From Chengkuizengella sediminis (GTDB lineage: Bacteria > Bacillota > Bacilli > Paenibacillales > KCTC-33759): 64,000 nucleotides of DNA. This document shows positions 17,898-28,301 of this stretch, one piece after another. Location of the stretch: the NCBI RefSeq assembly GCF_010078385.1, contig NZ_SIJC01000001.1, forward strand, positions 248,001 to 312,000, read 5' to 3'. The notes under the pieces are model-generated. The model saw only the letters and a program-made list of their open reading frames with translations, was not told the DNA's origin and did not search any database. A program made the translations under genes and the position numbers. Each line of letters opens with the position of its first letter. Position 1 is the first letter of the stretch.

Positions 17898-19295
17898 TCA
17901 TAAAATGTATTGACTTAAATCTTTATTTTTAGCAATATCCATTAATTTTTCATTTACATATTCGGGTGTGATAATAAAAGACTCCAAATTTAAATCCGGT
18001 GCTTCAAATGACAGGTCTTCCAGCAATTTTTCCAATATCGTATGCAACCTTCTCGCACCAATATTATCTGTGTTTTGATTCACTTCTGCTGCAATTTTTG
18101 CGATCTCAGTAATAGATTCTTCTGAGAACACTACTTTAATTCCTTCCGTTTCAAGAAGTGCTGTGTATTGTTTTGTCAGTGCATTTTTAGGTTCTTTTAA
18201 TATCAACTCAAATTGTTCCAATGTAAGATTATTTAACTCCACACGAATTGGAAATCTCCCTTGTAGTTCTGGGATCATATCCGAAGGTTTTGATGTATGG
18301 AAAGCTCCTGCACCAATAAACAGTATATAATCGGTTTTAACAGGTCCATATTTGGTCATTATGGTGGAGCCTTCAACGATAGGTAGAATATCTCTTTGAA
18401 CGCCTTCTCTTGAAACATCTGGTCCTGACCCTCGGTTTGAAATCGTAATTTTGTCGATTTCATCAATAAATACCATCCCTAGTTGCTCAGCTCTATTCAC
18501 TGACTCTTGTATGACTTCATCCATATCAATTAATTTCTGGGCTTCTTGCTGTGTTAGAATCTTTCTTGCTTCTTTTATTGGGAGCTTGCGTTTTTTTGTT
18601 TTTTTAGGAATAATATTACCGAATAACTCCTGCATATTAAAGCCCATTTGCTCATTCCCTTGACCAGCAAACATATCAAACATGGAAGGTGCATTATCTT
18701 CAACATTGATTTCAATCACTTCATCTTCTAGTTGTCCTTTTTGAAGTTTTTCCTTTAAAGAGGATCTCTTACTAGTAAGATCATCTGTACTTTCATTCTC
18801 ATCCTCTTCAACTTTTTGATTCTGATTGCCAAAAAACATTTCTAAAGGATTTTTTTGATTTTTGGGTTTGTTTTTTGAAGGTGCTAATAAAGACACAATT
18901 TTATCGTTAGCCATCTTTTCTGCTTTTTCTTTTACTATTTCTGTTTTCTCTGCTTTAATCATTCTGATTGAGGTTTCAACAAGATCACGGATCATGGATT
19001 CAACATCTCTACCTACATAACCTACTTCAGTAAATTTAGTGGCTTCTACCTTTATAAAAGGAGCATCAACTAATTTTGCCAATCTCCTAGCAATTTCCGT
19101 CTTCCCTACTCCTGTTGGACCGATCATCAAAATGTTCTTTGGAACAATCTCATCTCTCATATTTTCCTCAATTTGACTTCTGCGATATCGGTTCCTTAAA
19201 GCAACTGCCACTGATTTTTTCGCATTTTTTTGCCCAACAATATATTTATCTAATTCTTCCACAATTTCTTTAGGGGTTAATGCTTGATTATTCAT
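17898..19295 (-). CDS. hslU: ATP-dependent protease ATPase subunit HslU (ClpY)
   Basis: 465 residues. The AAA+ core shows [20 protein letters not shown], the Walker [14 protein letters not shown], the pore motif GYVGRD and Walker B FIDEIDKI. The I-domain between about residues 110 and 240 is charged and variable. HslU unfolds substrates for HslV. The ATG at 19295 is chosen because AGGAGGG lies six bases upstream; two earlier ATG codons lack usable spacing. It follows hslV by 14 bases. Confidence 0.97.
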   Translation of the reverse strand: MNNQALTPKEIVEELDKYIVGQKNAKKSVAVALRNRYRRSQIEENMRDEIVPKNILMIGPTGVGKTEIARRLAKLVDAPFIKVEATKFTEVGYVGRDVESMIRDLVETSIRMIKAEKTEIVKEKAEKMANDKIVSLLAPSKNKPKNQKNPLEMFFGNQNQKVEEDENESTDDLTSKRSSLKEKLQKGQLEDEVIEINVEDNAPSMFDMFAGQGNEQMGFNMQELFGNIIPKKTKKRKLPIKEARKILTQQEAQKLIDMDEVIQESVNRAEQLGMVFIDEIDKITISNRGSGPDVSREGVQRDILPIVEGSTIMTKYGPVKTDYILFIGAGAFHTSKPSDMIPELQGRFPIRVELNNLTLEQFELILKEPKNALTKQYTALLETEGIKVVFSEESITEIAKIAAEVNQNTDNIGARRLHTILEKLLEDLSFEAPDLNLESFIITPEYVNEKLMDIAKNKDLSQYIL

Positions 19296-19309
19296 ACTCA
19301 TCCCTCCTA

Positions 19310-19852
19310 TCAAATCTCTTCTACAATAATATTATTATTAGTATATACACAAATCTCTGCTGCAAGCTCTAAAGAAGCTACAGCTATTTGTTTTGCGTCC
19401 ATATGATCTGCATGTCGCTTCATAGCCCTTCCAGCAGCTAGGGCAAAACTACCCCCAGAACCAATGGACAGTATATCATCATCAGGTTCTATGATTTCTC
19501 CATTCCCTGAAATTAACAATAAGGAATGTTCATCCATCACAAGCATCATTGCCTCTAATTTTCGGAGTACCTTATCAGATCGCCACTCTTTTGCAAGCTC
19601 TACTGCAGATCGTTGTAAATTACCTTGATGTTCTTCTAGTTTCCCTTCAAATTTCTCAAATAACGTAATGGCATCAGCAACGGAACCTGCAAAACCTGCA
19701 ACAACTTTACCTTTATATAATCTTCGAACTTTCTTTGCTTGATGCTTCATCACCATACTATTTGCAAATGTAACTTGACCGTCTCCAGCTATCGCACCTT
19801 TACCATTATGGCGTACAGCACAAATCGTCGTAGCATGAAATCCTTGATTCAT
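19310..19852 (-). CDS. hslV: ATP-dependent protease peptidase subunit HslV (ClpQ)
   Basis: 180 residues, proteasome beta-type fold. The start [15 protein letters not shown] is set by GGGAGGT seven bases upstream. The GDGQVTF and [22 protein letters not shown] motifs are standard. The active nucleophile in most HslV is a threonine exposed by removal of a short propeptide; here the TT of ATTICAV is the candidate. The serine at position 2 of B. subtilis CodW is not present (see findings). Confidence 0.96.
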   Translation of the reverse strand: MNQGFHATTICAVRHNGKGAIAGDGQVTFANSMVMKHQAKKVRRLYKGKVVAGFAGSVADAITLFEKFEGKLEEHQGNLQRSAVELAKEWRSDKVLRKLEAMMLVMDEHSLLLISGNGEIIEPDDDILSIGSGGSFALAAGRAMKRHADHMDAKQIAVASLELAAEICVYTNNNIIVEEI

Positions 19853-20004
19853 CAATAAAACCTCCCTCATATCCCCCATAAAGTTGAACATCTAGAATTT
19901 AAATAACCAAAAAGTGAAACCCACAAAAAAATATTTGCGGGATTAAGTAACCTAAGGTTAAGTTTTTCGATCATACTATATTTAAATATCATGAAGTTTT
20001 CTTT

Positions 20005-20025
20005 AAAAAAACCTCCTAAAGGAGA
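20005..20025 (-). terminator. Terminator after trmFO
   Basis: On the minus strand CTCCT-TT-AGGAG is followed by a run of seven T. It lies about 75 bases beyond the trmFO stop and separates topA-trmFO from hslVU. The 200-base gap between hslV and trmFO holds nothing else coding; xerC is not there. Confidence 0.75.
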
Positions 20026-20098
20026 TCTTAATATTAGTATACAGTAAGATATGTCGTGTTGCTAAAACATCCTAATTTTATCATAAATAAAGTTTGTC

Positions 20099-21424
20099 TT
20101 ACAAGTTAGTTTCGATCTGATTTTTAAATTTTTTAATTTCATCAATCGCGCGATTTGCAATCATCTCATTTTTCATCTTTTTATTTCTAATTCTTTGTTC
20201 TAATGGTGGAAATAAACCAAAATTCATATTCATTGGTTGAAAGTGCTTAAAATCTGCTGTTGTAATATAATTTGCTAAACTACCTAATGCAGTTTCTCTT
20301 GGGAATACTAAAGTTTCCTCATTTTTAGCTACTTTTACAGCATTAATTCCTGCAATTAATCCAGCAGCCGCAGATTCAACATATCCTTCAACCCCAGTCA
20401 TCTGACCTGCAAAAAACAAATTCTCCTTATTTCGGTATTGGTATGTCGGTTTTAACAGTTGAGGAGAATTAATAAATGTATTGCGATGCATCACTCCATA
20501 ACGAACGATCTCAGCATTCTCGAGTCCAGGTATCATTGAAAACACCCTTTTTTGTTCTCCCCACTTTAGATGAGTTTGAAAACCAACCATGTTATACAGT
20601 GTACCAGCAGTATTATCTTGTCGTAATTGAACTACTCCGTAAGGCTGTTCTCCAGTAATAGGGTCAATCAAACCAACAGGTTTCATAGGTCCAAACAAGA
20701 TGGTCTTTTCACCTCTACCTGCCATCACTTCGATAGGCATACACCCTTCAAAGAACATTCCTTTTTCAAAGTCTTTTACAGGTGCAGTCTCCGCTGTAAC
20801 TAATGCTTCATAAAACCCTTTGAATTCTTCTTCATTCATTGGACAATTTAAATATGCAGCCTCGCCTTTATCATAACGTGATGCATAAAAAACCTTATTT
20901 AAATCAATAGAGTCTTTTTCTATAATTGGTGCTGCAGCATCATAAAAATAAAAGTATTCCTGTCCTAGCAGCTGTTTGATTTTATCAGCAAGCTCTGGTG
21001 TGGTAAGCGGTCCTGACGCTACAATGGTTGTCCCTTCTGGTATTTCCGTAACTTCTTCATTTTTCACTTCAATAAGTGGATGATTACGTAAAGTACTCGT
21101 GATTGATTCCCCAAAATCATCTCGATCAACAGCAAGCGCTCCACCAGCAGGTACTTGATTTTGATCTGCACTATTGATAATAATGGAATCAAAATTCCTC
21201 ATTTCTTCCTTTAAAATACCAACTGCATTTGTTAAATTATTTGCTCTTAATGAATTACTGCAAACAAGCTCAGCAAATTTATCTGTATGGTGAGCCGGGG
21301 TCTGGCGCACAGGACGCATTTCATATAAAGTAACAGAAACACCTCGGCTAGCTATTTGCCAAGCCGCTTCACTTCCTGCAAGCCCTGCCCCGATTACGTT
21401 CACATGTTGTTGTTTATCTGACAA
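20099..21424 (-). CDS. trmFO: tRNA (m5U54) methyltransferase TrmFO
   Basis: 441 residues. The N-terminal FAD-binding motif [18 protein letters not shown], the [17 protein letters not shown] segment and the C-terminal [20 protein letters not shown] are signatures of folate-dependent TrmFO, which makes 5-methyluridine at tRNA position 54 using methylene-tetrahydrofolate. The start is a TTG (21424) with GGGGG upstream. It is separated from topA by a 375-bp repeat element. Confidence 0.96.
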   Translation of the reverse strand: MSDKQQHVNVIGAGLAGSEAAWQIASRGVSVTLYEMRPVRQTPAHHTDKFAELVCSNSLRANNLTNAVGILKEEMRNFDSIIINSADQNQVPAGGALAVDRDDFGESITSTLRNHPLIEVKNEEVTEIPEGTTIVASGPLTTPELADKIKQLLGQEYFYFYDAAAPIIEKDSIDLNKVFYASRYDKGEAAYLNCPMNEEEFKGFYEALVTAETAPVKDFEKGMFFEGCMPIEVMAGRGEKTILFGPMKPVGLIDPITGEQPYGVVQLRQDNTAGTLYNMVGFQTHLKWGEQKRVFSMIPGLENAEIVRYGVMHRNTFINSPQLLKPTYQYRNKENLFFAGQMTGVEGYVESAAAGLIAGINAVKVAKNEETLVFPRETALGSLANYITTADFKHFQPMNMNFGLFPPLEQRIRNKKMKNEMIANRAIDEIKKFKNQIETNL

Positions 21425-21444
21425 GTTATTTTCCCCCTAGCAAT

Positions 21445-21819
21445 GACTAAAAGTTCAGTTTTCAGCACCGAGAAGATTGTGCGAACATTTAGATTACCCC
21501 AAAAAGTGAAGTTAATCATCGATGTAATTTCCTAGTACGTTTTGGGGGACCCCGAAACATGGGATTGCTGTTTGTTACATACACACCGGACATCTTCCTT
21601 GGATGTTCGGGACCGAAAAAGTAATAGGTTTAAGCTACACCGTGCTTCTTCACTTTTTTGGGTATAGTCTATTCGACGTCGATATACTTCCTAAGAGATG
21701 TTTCGTGATCACTACTGAAAACCAGTCACGTCCTGTGACTAATGATGGATCAGTACATCCTGTACAAGTCTAATGTAGTACCAGCACGTCCTGTGCTGGC
21801 AAAAGTGGACTTTTTGAAC
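21445..21819. repeat. 375-bp composite element related to the fliQ/fliP one, with a nested insertion
   Basis: The left end shares the AGTTCAGTTTTCAGCACC block with the 1271 element and the right end is the same GGACTTTTTGAAC. The shared block TTCGACGTCGA and TTTCGTGATCACT also match. Hairpins with the loop RTCCT are present: AGTCAC-GTCCT-GTGACT (21724-21740), GTAC-ATCCT-GTAC (21753-21765) and CCAGCAC-GTCCT-GTGCTGG (21781-21799). The left terminal repeat is degraded. It fills almost all of the trmFO-topA gap. The interior 21495-21664 is a second element. Confidence 0.78.
21495..21664. repeat. 170-bp nested element with 17-bp terminal inverted repeats
   Basis: The ends TACCCCAAAAAGTGAAG and CTTCACTTTTTTGGGTA are inverted copies with one mismatch in 17. 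It interrupts the larger element relative to the copy at 1271-1431. It contains a GACATC/GATGTTC hairpin near 21589-21610. Related ends occur at 45312-45422 and 53539-53592. Non-coding. Confidence 0.75.
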
Positions 21820-21831
21820 ACCCTCTAGTGA

Positions 21832-23901
21832 TTACTCTTTTTTGTAATCACAATTAGAACACTTTAAGTAAGTCCCTTTTTTGTTTCTTTTTTCAACTAA
21901 ATGTGCAGAACAATCCGGACATTTAATATCGGTAGGTTTATCCCAAGAAACAAAATCACATTCAGGATATTGATTACAACCATAAAACACTCTGCCCTTT
22001 TTACTTCTTCGTTCAACGATTTGACCTTTATTGCATGATGGACAGGTGACACCTATATCCTTCACAATAGGTTTTGTATTGCGACAATCTGGAAACCCTG
22101 AACATGCTAGAAACTTTCCGAACCTCCCCATTTTATAAACAAAATGACGTCCACATTTTTCACATATCTCATCGGAAACTTCATCTTCAATTTCAATTTC
22201 TTTCATTTCTTCTTCTGCAACATCTAGTCTCTTTTTAAATGGGGAATAAAATTCTTCAAGGACATTCACCCAAAATTCTTTTCCTTCTTCAATATCATCG
22301 AGTTCATCTTCCATGTTGGCAGTAAATTCAACATTTAATATTTCAGGGAAAAACTCTTCCATCAACTGGATCACAAGCTCTCCCATCTCGGTAGGCACGA
22401 ATTTTTTATCTTCTAGTGCTACGTAACCTCTTCTACGAATGGTATCTAGTGTTGGTGCGAAAGTACTGGGACGACCAATTCCTAACTCTTCTAAAGTTTT
22501 AACCAGTCTTGCCTCTGTGTATCGTGGAGGTGGCTGAGTGAAATGTTGCTTAGGATCAATTTTGTTGTTTTCAAGAACATCACCTGACTTTAACTCAGGT
22601 AGAAATTTATGATCCTCTTTAACTCCTTCATCGTTCCCTTCAACATATACCTTCATAAAACCTTGGAATTTAACCTTTGATCCACTTGCTTTAAATGTTG
22701 TGTTGTTAACTTCAATATCTACAGACATCGTGTCTAATATCGCTGATGCCATTTGACTTGCAACAAATCTTTCCCAAATCAATTTGTATAATCGAAACTG
22801 GTCTCTACTTAAATAAGACTTTATGCTAGCTGGATCTCTCAAAGTTGAAGTAGGTCTTATGGCTTCATGTGCATCTTGAGCATTTGAATTCTTTTTCCCA
22901 TAAACTCTAGGTTTATTTGGAACAAATTTATCTCCATATTTTTCTTTTATATAAGACTTAGCTTCCTCCTGTGCAACTGGAGAAATACGTGGTGAATCTG
23001 TACGCATATAAGTAATTAATCCTACACTTCCACCTTTACCTATATTTACACCTTCGTATAACTGCTGAGCGACTTGCATCGTTTTAGCAGCTCTATAGTT
23101 TAATTTTCTAGCAGCTTCCTGTTGCAGTAAGCTGGTAGTAAAAGGCTGTGCTGGATTACGAAACTGTTCCTTTTCCTTTACATTTTTCACGATATATTTC
23201 GCGTCTTTTATTAATTGTAATATTTCATTGACTTCAGCTTCACTATTTAATTCGAGTTTTTTACCATCTTTTCCATGGAATTTCGCTTCAAAGGTTTTAC
23301 CATGAATGGATAATTGAGCAGTAATAGACCAATATTCTTTAGGTTCAAACTCATTAATTTCGTTTTCTCGATCTATAACTAATTTTACGGTTACAGATTG
23401 AACACGCCCTGCTGATAGTCCTTTTTTCACTTTTTTCCATAACAAAGGACTAATTTTATAACCTACTAATCGATCTAATATACGTCTAGCTTGCTGTGCA
23501 TTCACCAGATCCATATTGATCGGTCTTGGCGTTTTAAAGGCGTCCTTCACTGCCTCTTTCGTAATTTCATTAAAAACAACACGACATGATTCTTTTTCTG
23601 ATACATCTAAATAGTGTGCTAAGTGCCAAGCAATTGCTTCACCCTCTCGATCAGGGTCAGCTGCAAGAAATACTCGTTTAACCTTTTTTCTAGCATCTTT
23701 TAATTCTTTAAGAATTGAACCCTTTCCACGAATGGTAATATACTTAGGAGAGAATTGATTTTCAACTTCAACGCCAATTTGACTTTTAGGAAGATCTCTA
23801 ACATGTCCCATTGAAGCTTTAACGATGAATTTTTTTCCCAAATATTTACTTATGGTTTTTGCTTTTGCTGGTGACTCAACAATGACTAATGAATCCGCCA
23901 T
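21832..23901 (-). CDS. topA: DNA topoisomerase I
   Basis: 689 residues. The TOPRIM domain begins [17 protein letters not shown] with DPDREGEA near residue 110. The active tyrosine is in [13 protein letters not shown] (about residue 300). The C-terminus has three four-cysteine zinc ribbons: CEKCGRHF...CSGFPDC, CPSCNKG...CNQYPEC and CPDCSAH...CSNC. TopA relaxes negative supercoils by single-strand passage. It lies between dprA and trmFO. Confidence 0.97.
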   Translation of the reverse strand: MADSLVIVESPAKAKTISKYLGKKFIVKASMGHVRDLPKSQIGVEVENQFSPKYITIRGKGSILKELKDARKKVKRVFLAADPDREGEAIAWHLAHYLDVSEKESCRVVFNEITKEAVKDAFKTPRPINMDLVNAQQARRILDRLVGYKISPLLWKKVKKGLSAGRVQSVTVKLVIDRENEINEFEPKEYWSITAQLSIHGKTFEAKFHGKDGKKLELNSEAEVNEILQLIKDAKYIVKNVKEKEQFRNPAQPFTTSLLQQEAARKLNYRAAKTMQVAQQLYEGVNIGKGGSVGLITYMRTDSPRISPVAQEEAKSYIKEKYGDKFVPNKPRVYGKKNSNAQDAHEAIRPTSTLRDPASIKSYLSRDQFRLYKLIWERFVASQMASAILDTMSVDIEVNNTTFKASGSKVKFQGFMKVYVEGNDEGVKEDHKFLPELKSGDVLENNKIDPKQHFTQPPPRYTEARLVKTLEELGIGRPSTFAPTLDTIRRRGYVALEDKKFVPTEMGELVIQLMEEFFPEILNVEFTANMEDELDDIEEGKEFWVNVLEEFYSPFKKRLDVAEEEMKEIEIEDEVSDEICEKCGRHFVYKMGRFGKFLACSGFPDCRNTKPIVKDIGVTCPSCNKGQIVERRSKKGRVFYGCNQYPECDFVSWDKPTDIKCPDCSAHLVEKRNKKGTYLKCSNCDYKKE

Positions 23902-23962
23902 AGTCTCATCCCCCCCTAATGAAAGATTAACTTTATAATATAAAAGTTATAAAATTTATTGT

Positions 23963-25078
23963 TTAAGAACTTTTTGTTACAAACTTTGATCCTGGTAATT
24001 GAGCTATCACATTTTTCATAAGTAAAGATAACAGAACTGAGTGTAAATGTCCAAAAGTAAATTCACTTTTATGTAAAATTTGATCAAAAGTGGTGGGTTC
24101 TGAAGAGATAAATTCAACAATTTTTTGCTCTTCTTCACTTAAAACCTTACTTGTTGTTAAGGTTTCTTCATTATAACTTATTTTCATCATATGCTCATAT
24201 TCTTCAACTATATCTTTTAAAACGGTTACCATTTTTGCCCCTTGTTTAATCAATGACAAAGTACCTTGACTTTTTGGTGAAGTAATCGGACCAGGTATAG
24301 CGAAGACATCCCTAGACATTTCTAATGCTTGATCTGCTGTAATTAATGAGCCACTTTTTTCAGCTGCTTCAATTACGATTGTACCTAAAGATAAACCAGC
24401 AATGATCCGATTACGTTGCGGAAATAAACCTGGATGTGGTTTTGTCCCTAATGGGAATTCTGAAACAATCAAACCTTTATTCGCAACGGAGTCATATAAA
24501 TGTTTATTTTCTGACGGGTATACAACATCTATACCTGAACCCAAAACAGCAATAGTCGAACCTGAATGATCCATAGCAGCTTTATGAGAAATACTATCGA
24601 TTCCTCTTGCTAATCCACTTACTATGCAAAATCCCAGGTTAGATAATTGATTTGCTAGTTTTTCGGTAATCATTTTTCCATATACTGTAGGATATCTTGT
24701 CCCAACAATTGCTAATTTAAAATTGTCTAAAATTCTTAAATTCCCTTTGTAATAAATGACCCATGGAGGACTCGGTGTTTCCTTTAAAATTTTCGGATAA
24801 TCCTCATCAAAAATCGTTAAAAATGAGATATTTTCATTTTTGTATATTTCTAATCTACACTGAATGAAGTTTAAATTCAAATTTTTTGCAATAATTTGAG
24901 CTTTATTCTTAGGAAGTTTATAGTTTTTAATCAATGAATTTTCATCAGTACTAAGGAGTTTTTCCAACCCTTTTTCAATATCCTCATTATGTTTTATAGA
25001 TTGAAAAATCAACTGTATCGTTTTCCACCCTATACCATTCAACTCATGTAATCCAAATAAAATATTGCGTGACTCCAC
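23963..25078 (-). CDS. dprA: DNA processing protein DprA (Smf)
   Basis: 371 residues. The Rossmann-like DprA domain is shown by YPTVYGKMITEKLA, GLARGIDSISHKAAMD, VLGSGIDVVYPSEN and FPQRNRIIAGLSLG. A C-terminal winged helix (about residues 305-368) completes the protein. DprA loads RecA on incoming single-stranded DNA in transformation. The GTG start has GGGGGTGATG upstream. comM, also a competence gene, lies about 3 kb away. Confidence 0.95.
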   Translation of the reverse strand: MESRNILFGLHELNGIGWKTIQLIFQSIKHNEDIEKGLEKLLSTDENSLIKNYKLPKNKAQIIAKNLNLNFIQCRLEIYKNENISFLTIFDEDYPKILKETPSPPWVIYYKGNLRILDNFKLAIVGTRYPTVYGKMITEKLANQLSNLGFCIVSGLARGIDSISHKAAMDHSGSTIAVLGSGIDVVYPSENKHLYDSVANKGLIVSEFPLGTKPHPGLFPQRNRIIAGLSLGTIVIEAAEKSGSLITADQALEMSRDVFAIPGPITSPKSQGTLSLIKQGAKMVTVLKDIVEEYEHMMKISYNEETLTTSKVLSEEEQKIVEFISSEPTTFDQILHKSEFTFGHLHSVLLSLLMKNVIAQLPGSKFVTKSS

Positions 25079-25217
25079 TTCTTCATCACCCCCATAGAAT
25101 AAAAAGCATACCGATTAGAATTGCTTAGAACTTTATTCCTATTATACATATTTTTAGAAGGAAATCATGTTTAAATAAATTAATTATAAAATTAATGTGA
25201 AGCAACTTTATAAAAAA

Positions 25218-25250
25218 AACCTTCCATATCAACTTAGATATAGAAGGTTT
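25218..25250 (-). terminator. Terminator after sucD
   Basis: On the minus strand AAAACCTTC...GATATGGAAGGTTTT forms a stem with one bulge, followed by a run of eight T. It closes the sucCD operon 15 bases past the sucD stop. Confidence 0.85.
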
Positions 25251-25264
25251 TGTATATAAATTTA

Positions 25265-26194
25265 TTATTTAGTAATACACTTTTCTAACAAACCATGTTC
25301 CTCTAAAACACTTACTAAAGTAGCTCCCATATCCGAAGGTGTTGGAGCTACCTTCACACCACAAGCTTCCAGTGTTGCAGTTTTTTCGGCCGCAGTTCCT
25401 TTTCCTCCTGAAATAATGGCACCCGCATGTCCCATTCTTTTTCCTGGAGGGGCTGTTTTTCCACCAATAAAACCAACAACAGGTTTTTTCATATTTGCTT
25501 TAATCCACTCTGCAGCTTCTTCCTCTGCAGTTCCACCAATTTCTCCGATCATAATAACTGCATAAGTATCGGGATCTTCATTAAAACGATCTAATACATC
25601 AATAAATTCCATTCCCTTAACAGGATCTCCGCCAATACCGACTGCTGAAGATTGACCAATACCACGAGTTGTTAATTGATGCACAGCTTCATATGTCAAA
25701 GTACCACTTCTTGATACTACACCTACATGACCTTTAGTGTGTATGTATCCTGGCATAATGCCAATTTTACATTCATCTGGTGTGATTAGTCCTGGACAGT
25801 TTGGACCAATGAGAAGTGTCTTTTTCCCCTCCATGTATTTTTGCACTTTAACCATGTCTAGAACTGGGATGCCTTCTGTTATACAAATAGCTAATTCTAC
25901 TTCCGCATCAACAGCTTCCATAATTGCATCAGCAGCAAAAGCAGGGGGTACATAAATCACTGAAACTGTTGCACCTGTTTCCGTTACAGCCTCCGTTACT
26001 GTATTAAATACAGGTAAAGAAGCAGTACTTCCATTATCAAGTTCAATATCTACATTTGTTCCCCCTTTACCGGGAGTCACACCGCCGACCATTTGTGTTC
26101 CATAATCCAATGCACCTTTTGTATGCAACATACCTGTAGATCCTGTAATCCCTTGTGTGATGACTTTTGTATCTTTATTTATTAAAATACTCAT
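25265..26194 (-). CDS. sucD: Succinyl-CoA synthetase alpha subunit
   Basis: 309 residues. The CoA-binding N-terminus has [18 protein letters not shown], and the active histidine is in the [15 protein letters not shown] segment near residue 255. With SucC it makes succinate and nucleoside triphosphate from succinyl-CoA in the TCA cycle. The gene follows sucC by about 40 bases and ends at a strong terminator. Confidence 0.98.
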   Translation of the reverse strand: MSILINKDTKVITQGITGSTGMLHTKGALDYGTQMVGGVTPGKGGTNVDIELDNGSTASLPVFNTVTEAVTETGATVSVIYVPPAFAADAIMEAVDAEVELAICITEGIPVLDMVKVQKYMEGKKTLLIGPNCPGLITPDECKIGIMPGYIHTKGHVGVVSRSGTLTYEAVHQLTTRGIGQSSAVGIGGDPVKGMEFIDVLDRFNEDPDTYAVIMIGEIGGTAEEEAAEWIKANMKKPVVGFIGGKTAPPGKRMGHAGAIISGGKGTAAEKTATLEACGVKVAPTPSDMGATLVSVLEEHGLLEKCITK

Positions 26195-26235
26195 CGCATT
26201 TTCAATCCTTTCTAAAGTTATATGCTTTTACTTAA

Positions 26236-27396
26236 TTACTTTACCATCTCAACTATTTTTTGAGCTCCATCTGCCATTGAATCAGCAGTCACTATATTTA
26301 AACCTGATTGATTTAGTATGTCTTTGCCTTGTTCTACATTTGTACCTTCCAATCTAACAACTAAAGGACGATCTAATGAGATTTGTTTAGCAGCTTGAAC
26401 AACTCCATTAGCGATGATATCACAACGCATGATTCCACCAAAGATATTAACAAAAATACCCTTTACGTTATCATCAGATAATATAATTTTAAAAGCTTCT
26501 GTTACTTTCTCAGTTGTTGCACCGCCCCCTACATCTAAGAAGTTCGCAGGGTCTCCTCCATAATGTTTAATGATATCCATCGTTGCCATAGCAAGTCCAG
26601 CACCATTAACCATACAACCAATATTTCCATCTAATGCAATATAACTTAAGTCAAATTTAGAAGCTTGGATTTCTTTTCCATCCTCTTCATCTAAATCACG
26701 ATATTCTAATATATCAGCATGACGATACAATGCATTTGAATCAAAATTCAATTTTGCATCTAACGCCATAACATTTCCATCACCAGTCACAACTAGTGGA
26801 TTGATTTCTGCAATAGAGCAATCTTTTTCAACAAAAGCAGTATATAAACTAATCATAAATTTAACAGCTTTATTTACTAATTTAGTAGGGATATTAATCG
26901 AATAAGCTAACTTTCTAGCTTGGAATGCTTGTAAACCTACGGCTGGGTCTATAACTTCTTTAAAAATCTTCTCAGGTGTTTTTTCCGCGACTTCCTCAAT
27001 TTCTGTTCCGCCTTCTTCAGATGCCATCATAACAACTCTACCTGTATCACGGTCAACAACGATTCCAACGTAATATTCCTTCTGAATATCACAACCTTGT
27101 TCAATTAACAAACGTTTAACTTCTTTTCCTTCAGGTCCTGTTTGATGTGTTACTAAAACTTTACCTAAAATTTCACCAGCATATGTACGTACTTCATCTA
27201 AATTTTTTGCTACTTTAACACCGCCTGCTTTACCTCTTCCACCTGCATGTATTTGAGCTTTTACAACATTCACAGATGTTCCTAGTTCTTTAGCAGCCTC
27301 CACAGCTTCATCAACAGTAAAAGCAACTTTCCCTTCAGGGACCGCTACACCATACTGTCTCAAGATTTCTTTCCCTTGATACTCATGGATATTCAT
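26236..27396 (-). CDS. sucC: Succinyl-CoA synthetase beta subunit
   Basis: 386 residues from the ATG at 27396, set by AGGAGGA eight bases upstream and by [17 protein letters not shown], the normal family start. The N-terminal ATP-grasp domain contains [16 protein letters not shown], and the C-terminal part the [22 protein letters not shown] segment. It is the nucleotide-binding subunit and first gene of sucCD. Confidence 0.98.
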   Translation of the reverse strand: MNIHEYQGKEILRQYGVAVPEGKVAFTVDEAVEAAKELGTSVNVVKAQIHAGGRGKAGGVKVAKNLDEVRTYAGEILGKVLVTHQTGPEGKEVKRLLIEQGCDIQKEYYVGIVVDRDTGRVVMMASEEGGTEIEEVAEKTPEKIFKEVIDPAVGLQAFQARKLAYSINIPTKLVNKAVKFMISLYTAFVEKDCSIAEINPLVVTGDGNVMALDAKLNFDSNALYRHADILEYRDLDEEDGKEIQASKFDLSYIALDGNIGCMVNGAGLAMATMDIIKHYGGDPANFLDVGGGATTEKVTEAFKIILSDDNVKGIFVNIFGGIMRCDIIANGVVQAAKQISLDRPLVVRLEGTNVEQGKDILNQSGLNIVTADSMADGAQKIVEMVK

Positions 27397-27629
27397 TTCT
27401 ATTTTCCTCCTATCAAAATTCACTTATAATATGTTGACAATTTTGTCTATTTTATAACGATTCTCTATTAGAACCATATACTGGAACAGGTTTATATAGT
27501 CCTTATCACAAATCCTAAACTATTGTACCATTTTTTTTTGACAATTACCTTACTTTTAAAAAAACACACGATTCATAGCAATATCATTTTTCTAAAGTAG
27601 GTATAAAAAAAATTTATCACTTTTGTTCG

Positions 27630-27655
27630 ATAAAGAAAACTCGCCGATTGGCGAG
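27630..27655 (-). terminator. Hairpin with T-rich tail upstream of sucC
   Basis: CTCGCC-AATC-GGCGAG on the minus strand is a perfect 6-bp GC-rich stem followed by TTTTCTTTA. It could terminate transcription entering from the zinc-ribbon gene toward sucC, as a second barrier after the hairpin at 27773. Confidence 0.5.
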
Positions 27656-27764
27656 CCTTAAAGGCGAAGACAGATGATGCCGATGTTGCCAGATCAAAAA
27701 TGCACTGGTGTCAGAAGTTTACAAAACAGGTTTTGATGCAGACATTTGTCACATAGGTGTGAAA

Positions 27765-27790
27765 AGGGAAAAACCGCCCTAGGGACGGTC
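27765..27790 (-). terminator. Terminator after the zinc-ribbon gene
   Basis: On the minus strand ACCGTCCC-TA-GGGCGGT forms a stem with one bulge and runs into TTTTTCCC. It lies about 55 bases beyond the stop of the 27845 gene. Confidence 0.65.
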
Positions 27791-27844
27791 TTCTAATGTC
27801 AATAATATAAATATCTTGTGCATAAAATCTATCTTTCACACACA

Positions 27845-28102
27845 TCAGCTCATCGGTGTAGTGACATTTTCAAATCTTGGTTCCCGCTCAGCTTGTTTAA
27901 TAAAACGCATTTCGTTGCCGCTAAAGTTACATACTCTGCATTGAATCATTGGTTCCACCTCAGCAATCACGGTTGGATCCTCTTGTTCAACGACCTGTCC
28001 GGAATAAGCATCCTTTAACATTTGTAAAGATGTTGAAGCAATTAAGTTAAACTTAATTCGATTTGCACGACAGTTTGGACAAAAATATGGTTTTTCTTCC
28101 AT
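27845..28102 (-). CDS. Small zinc-ribbon protein of unknown function
   Basis: 85 residues from the ATG at 28102, which has GAGGTG eight bases upstream. Two CxxC pairs, FCPNC (residues 8-11) and QCRVC (about 55-58), would form a single zinc ribbon. The middle has an acidic segment (EQEDPTVIAEVEP). I do not recognise a named family. It is transcribed away from comM and ends at its own terminator, so it is probably a single-gene unit. Confidence 0.7.
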   Translation of the reverse strand: MEEKPYFCPNCRANRIKFNLIASTSLQMLKDAYSGQVVEQEDPTVIAEVEPMIQCRVCNFSGNEMRFIKQAEREPRFENVTTPMS

Positions 28103-28301
28103 TTTTATCACCTCGATTATAATATGTCCATCCCTCAATAAAAATATTTCAATGTTAGATTGATTCTTATGAAACGTGAATGTAGATACAATACTTGCAT
28201 AATAAAAATGTATTTATTATAATAAAAAAGAAAATTCAGGAAATATGGAAGCACCATTTTCTATTGTTTTATGATGAAATAAGAAGAGGATGGTGTTTTT
28301 T

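Larger units (their letters stand above)
27397..27844. other. 450-bp intergenic region upstream of sucC with hairpins
   Basis: No gene is supported here. The sucC promoter must lie in the right half of the minus strand near 27430-27600. Two GC-rich inverted repeats, at 27640-27655 and 27773-27790, serve as terminator candidates and are listed separately. The stretch 27655-27775 has a noticeably less AT-rich composition than its surroundings and short open frames, one ending GFDADICHIGVKREKPP, but no start or ribosome site; it may be a repeat or a decayed gene. Confidence 0.5.

Noticed and set aside
27640-27790. Cyclic-di-GMP riboswitch in the sucC upstream region
   Set aside because: Two hairpins are present, but none of the conserved core elements could be aligned; they read better as terminators.
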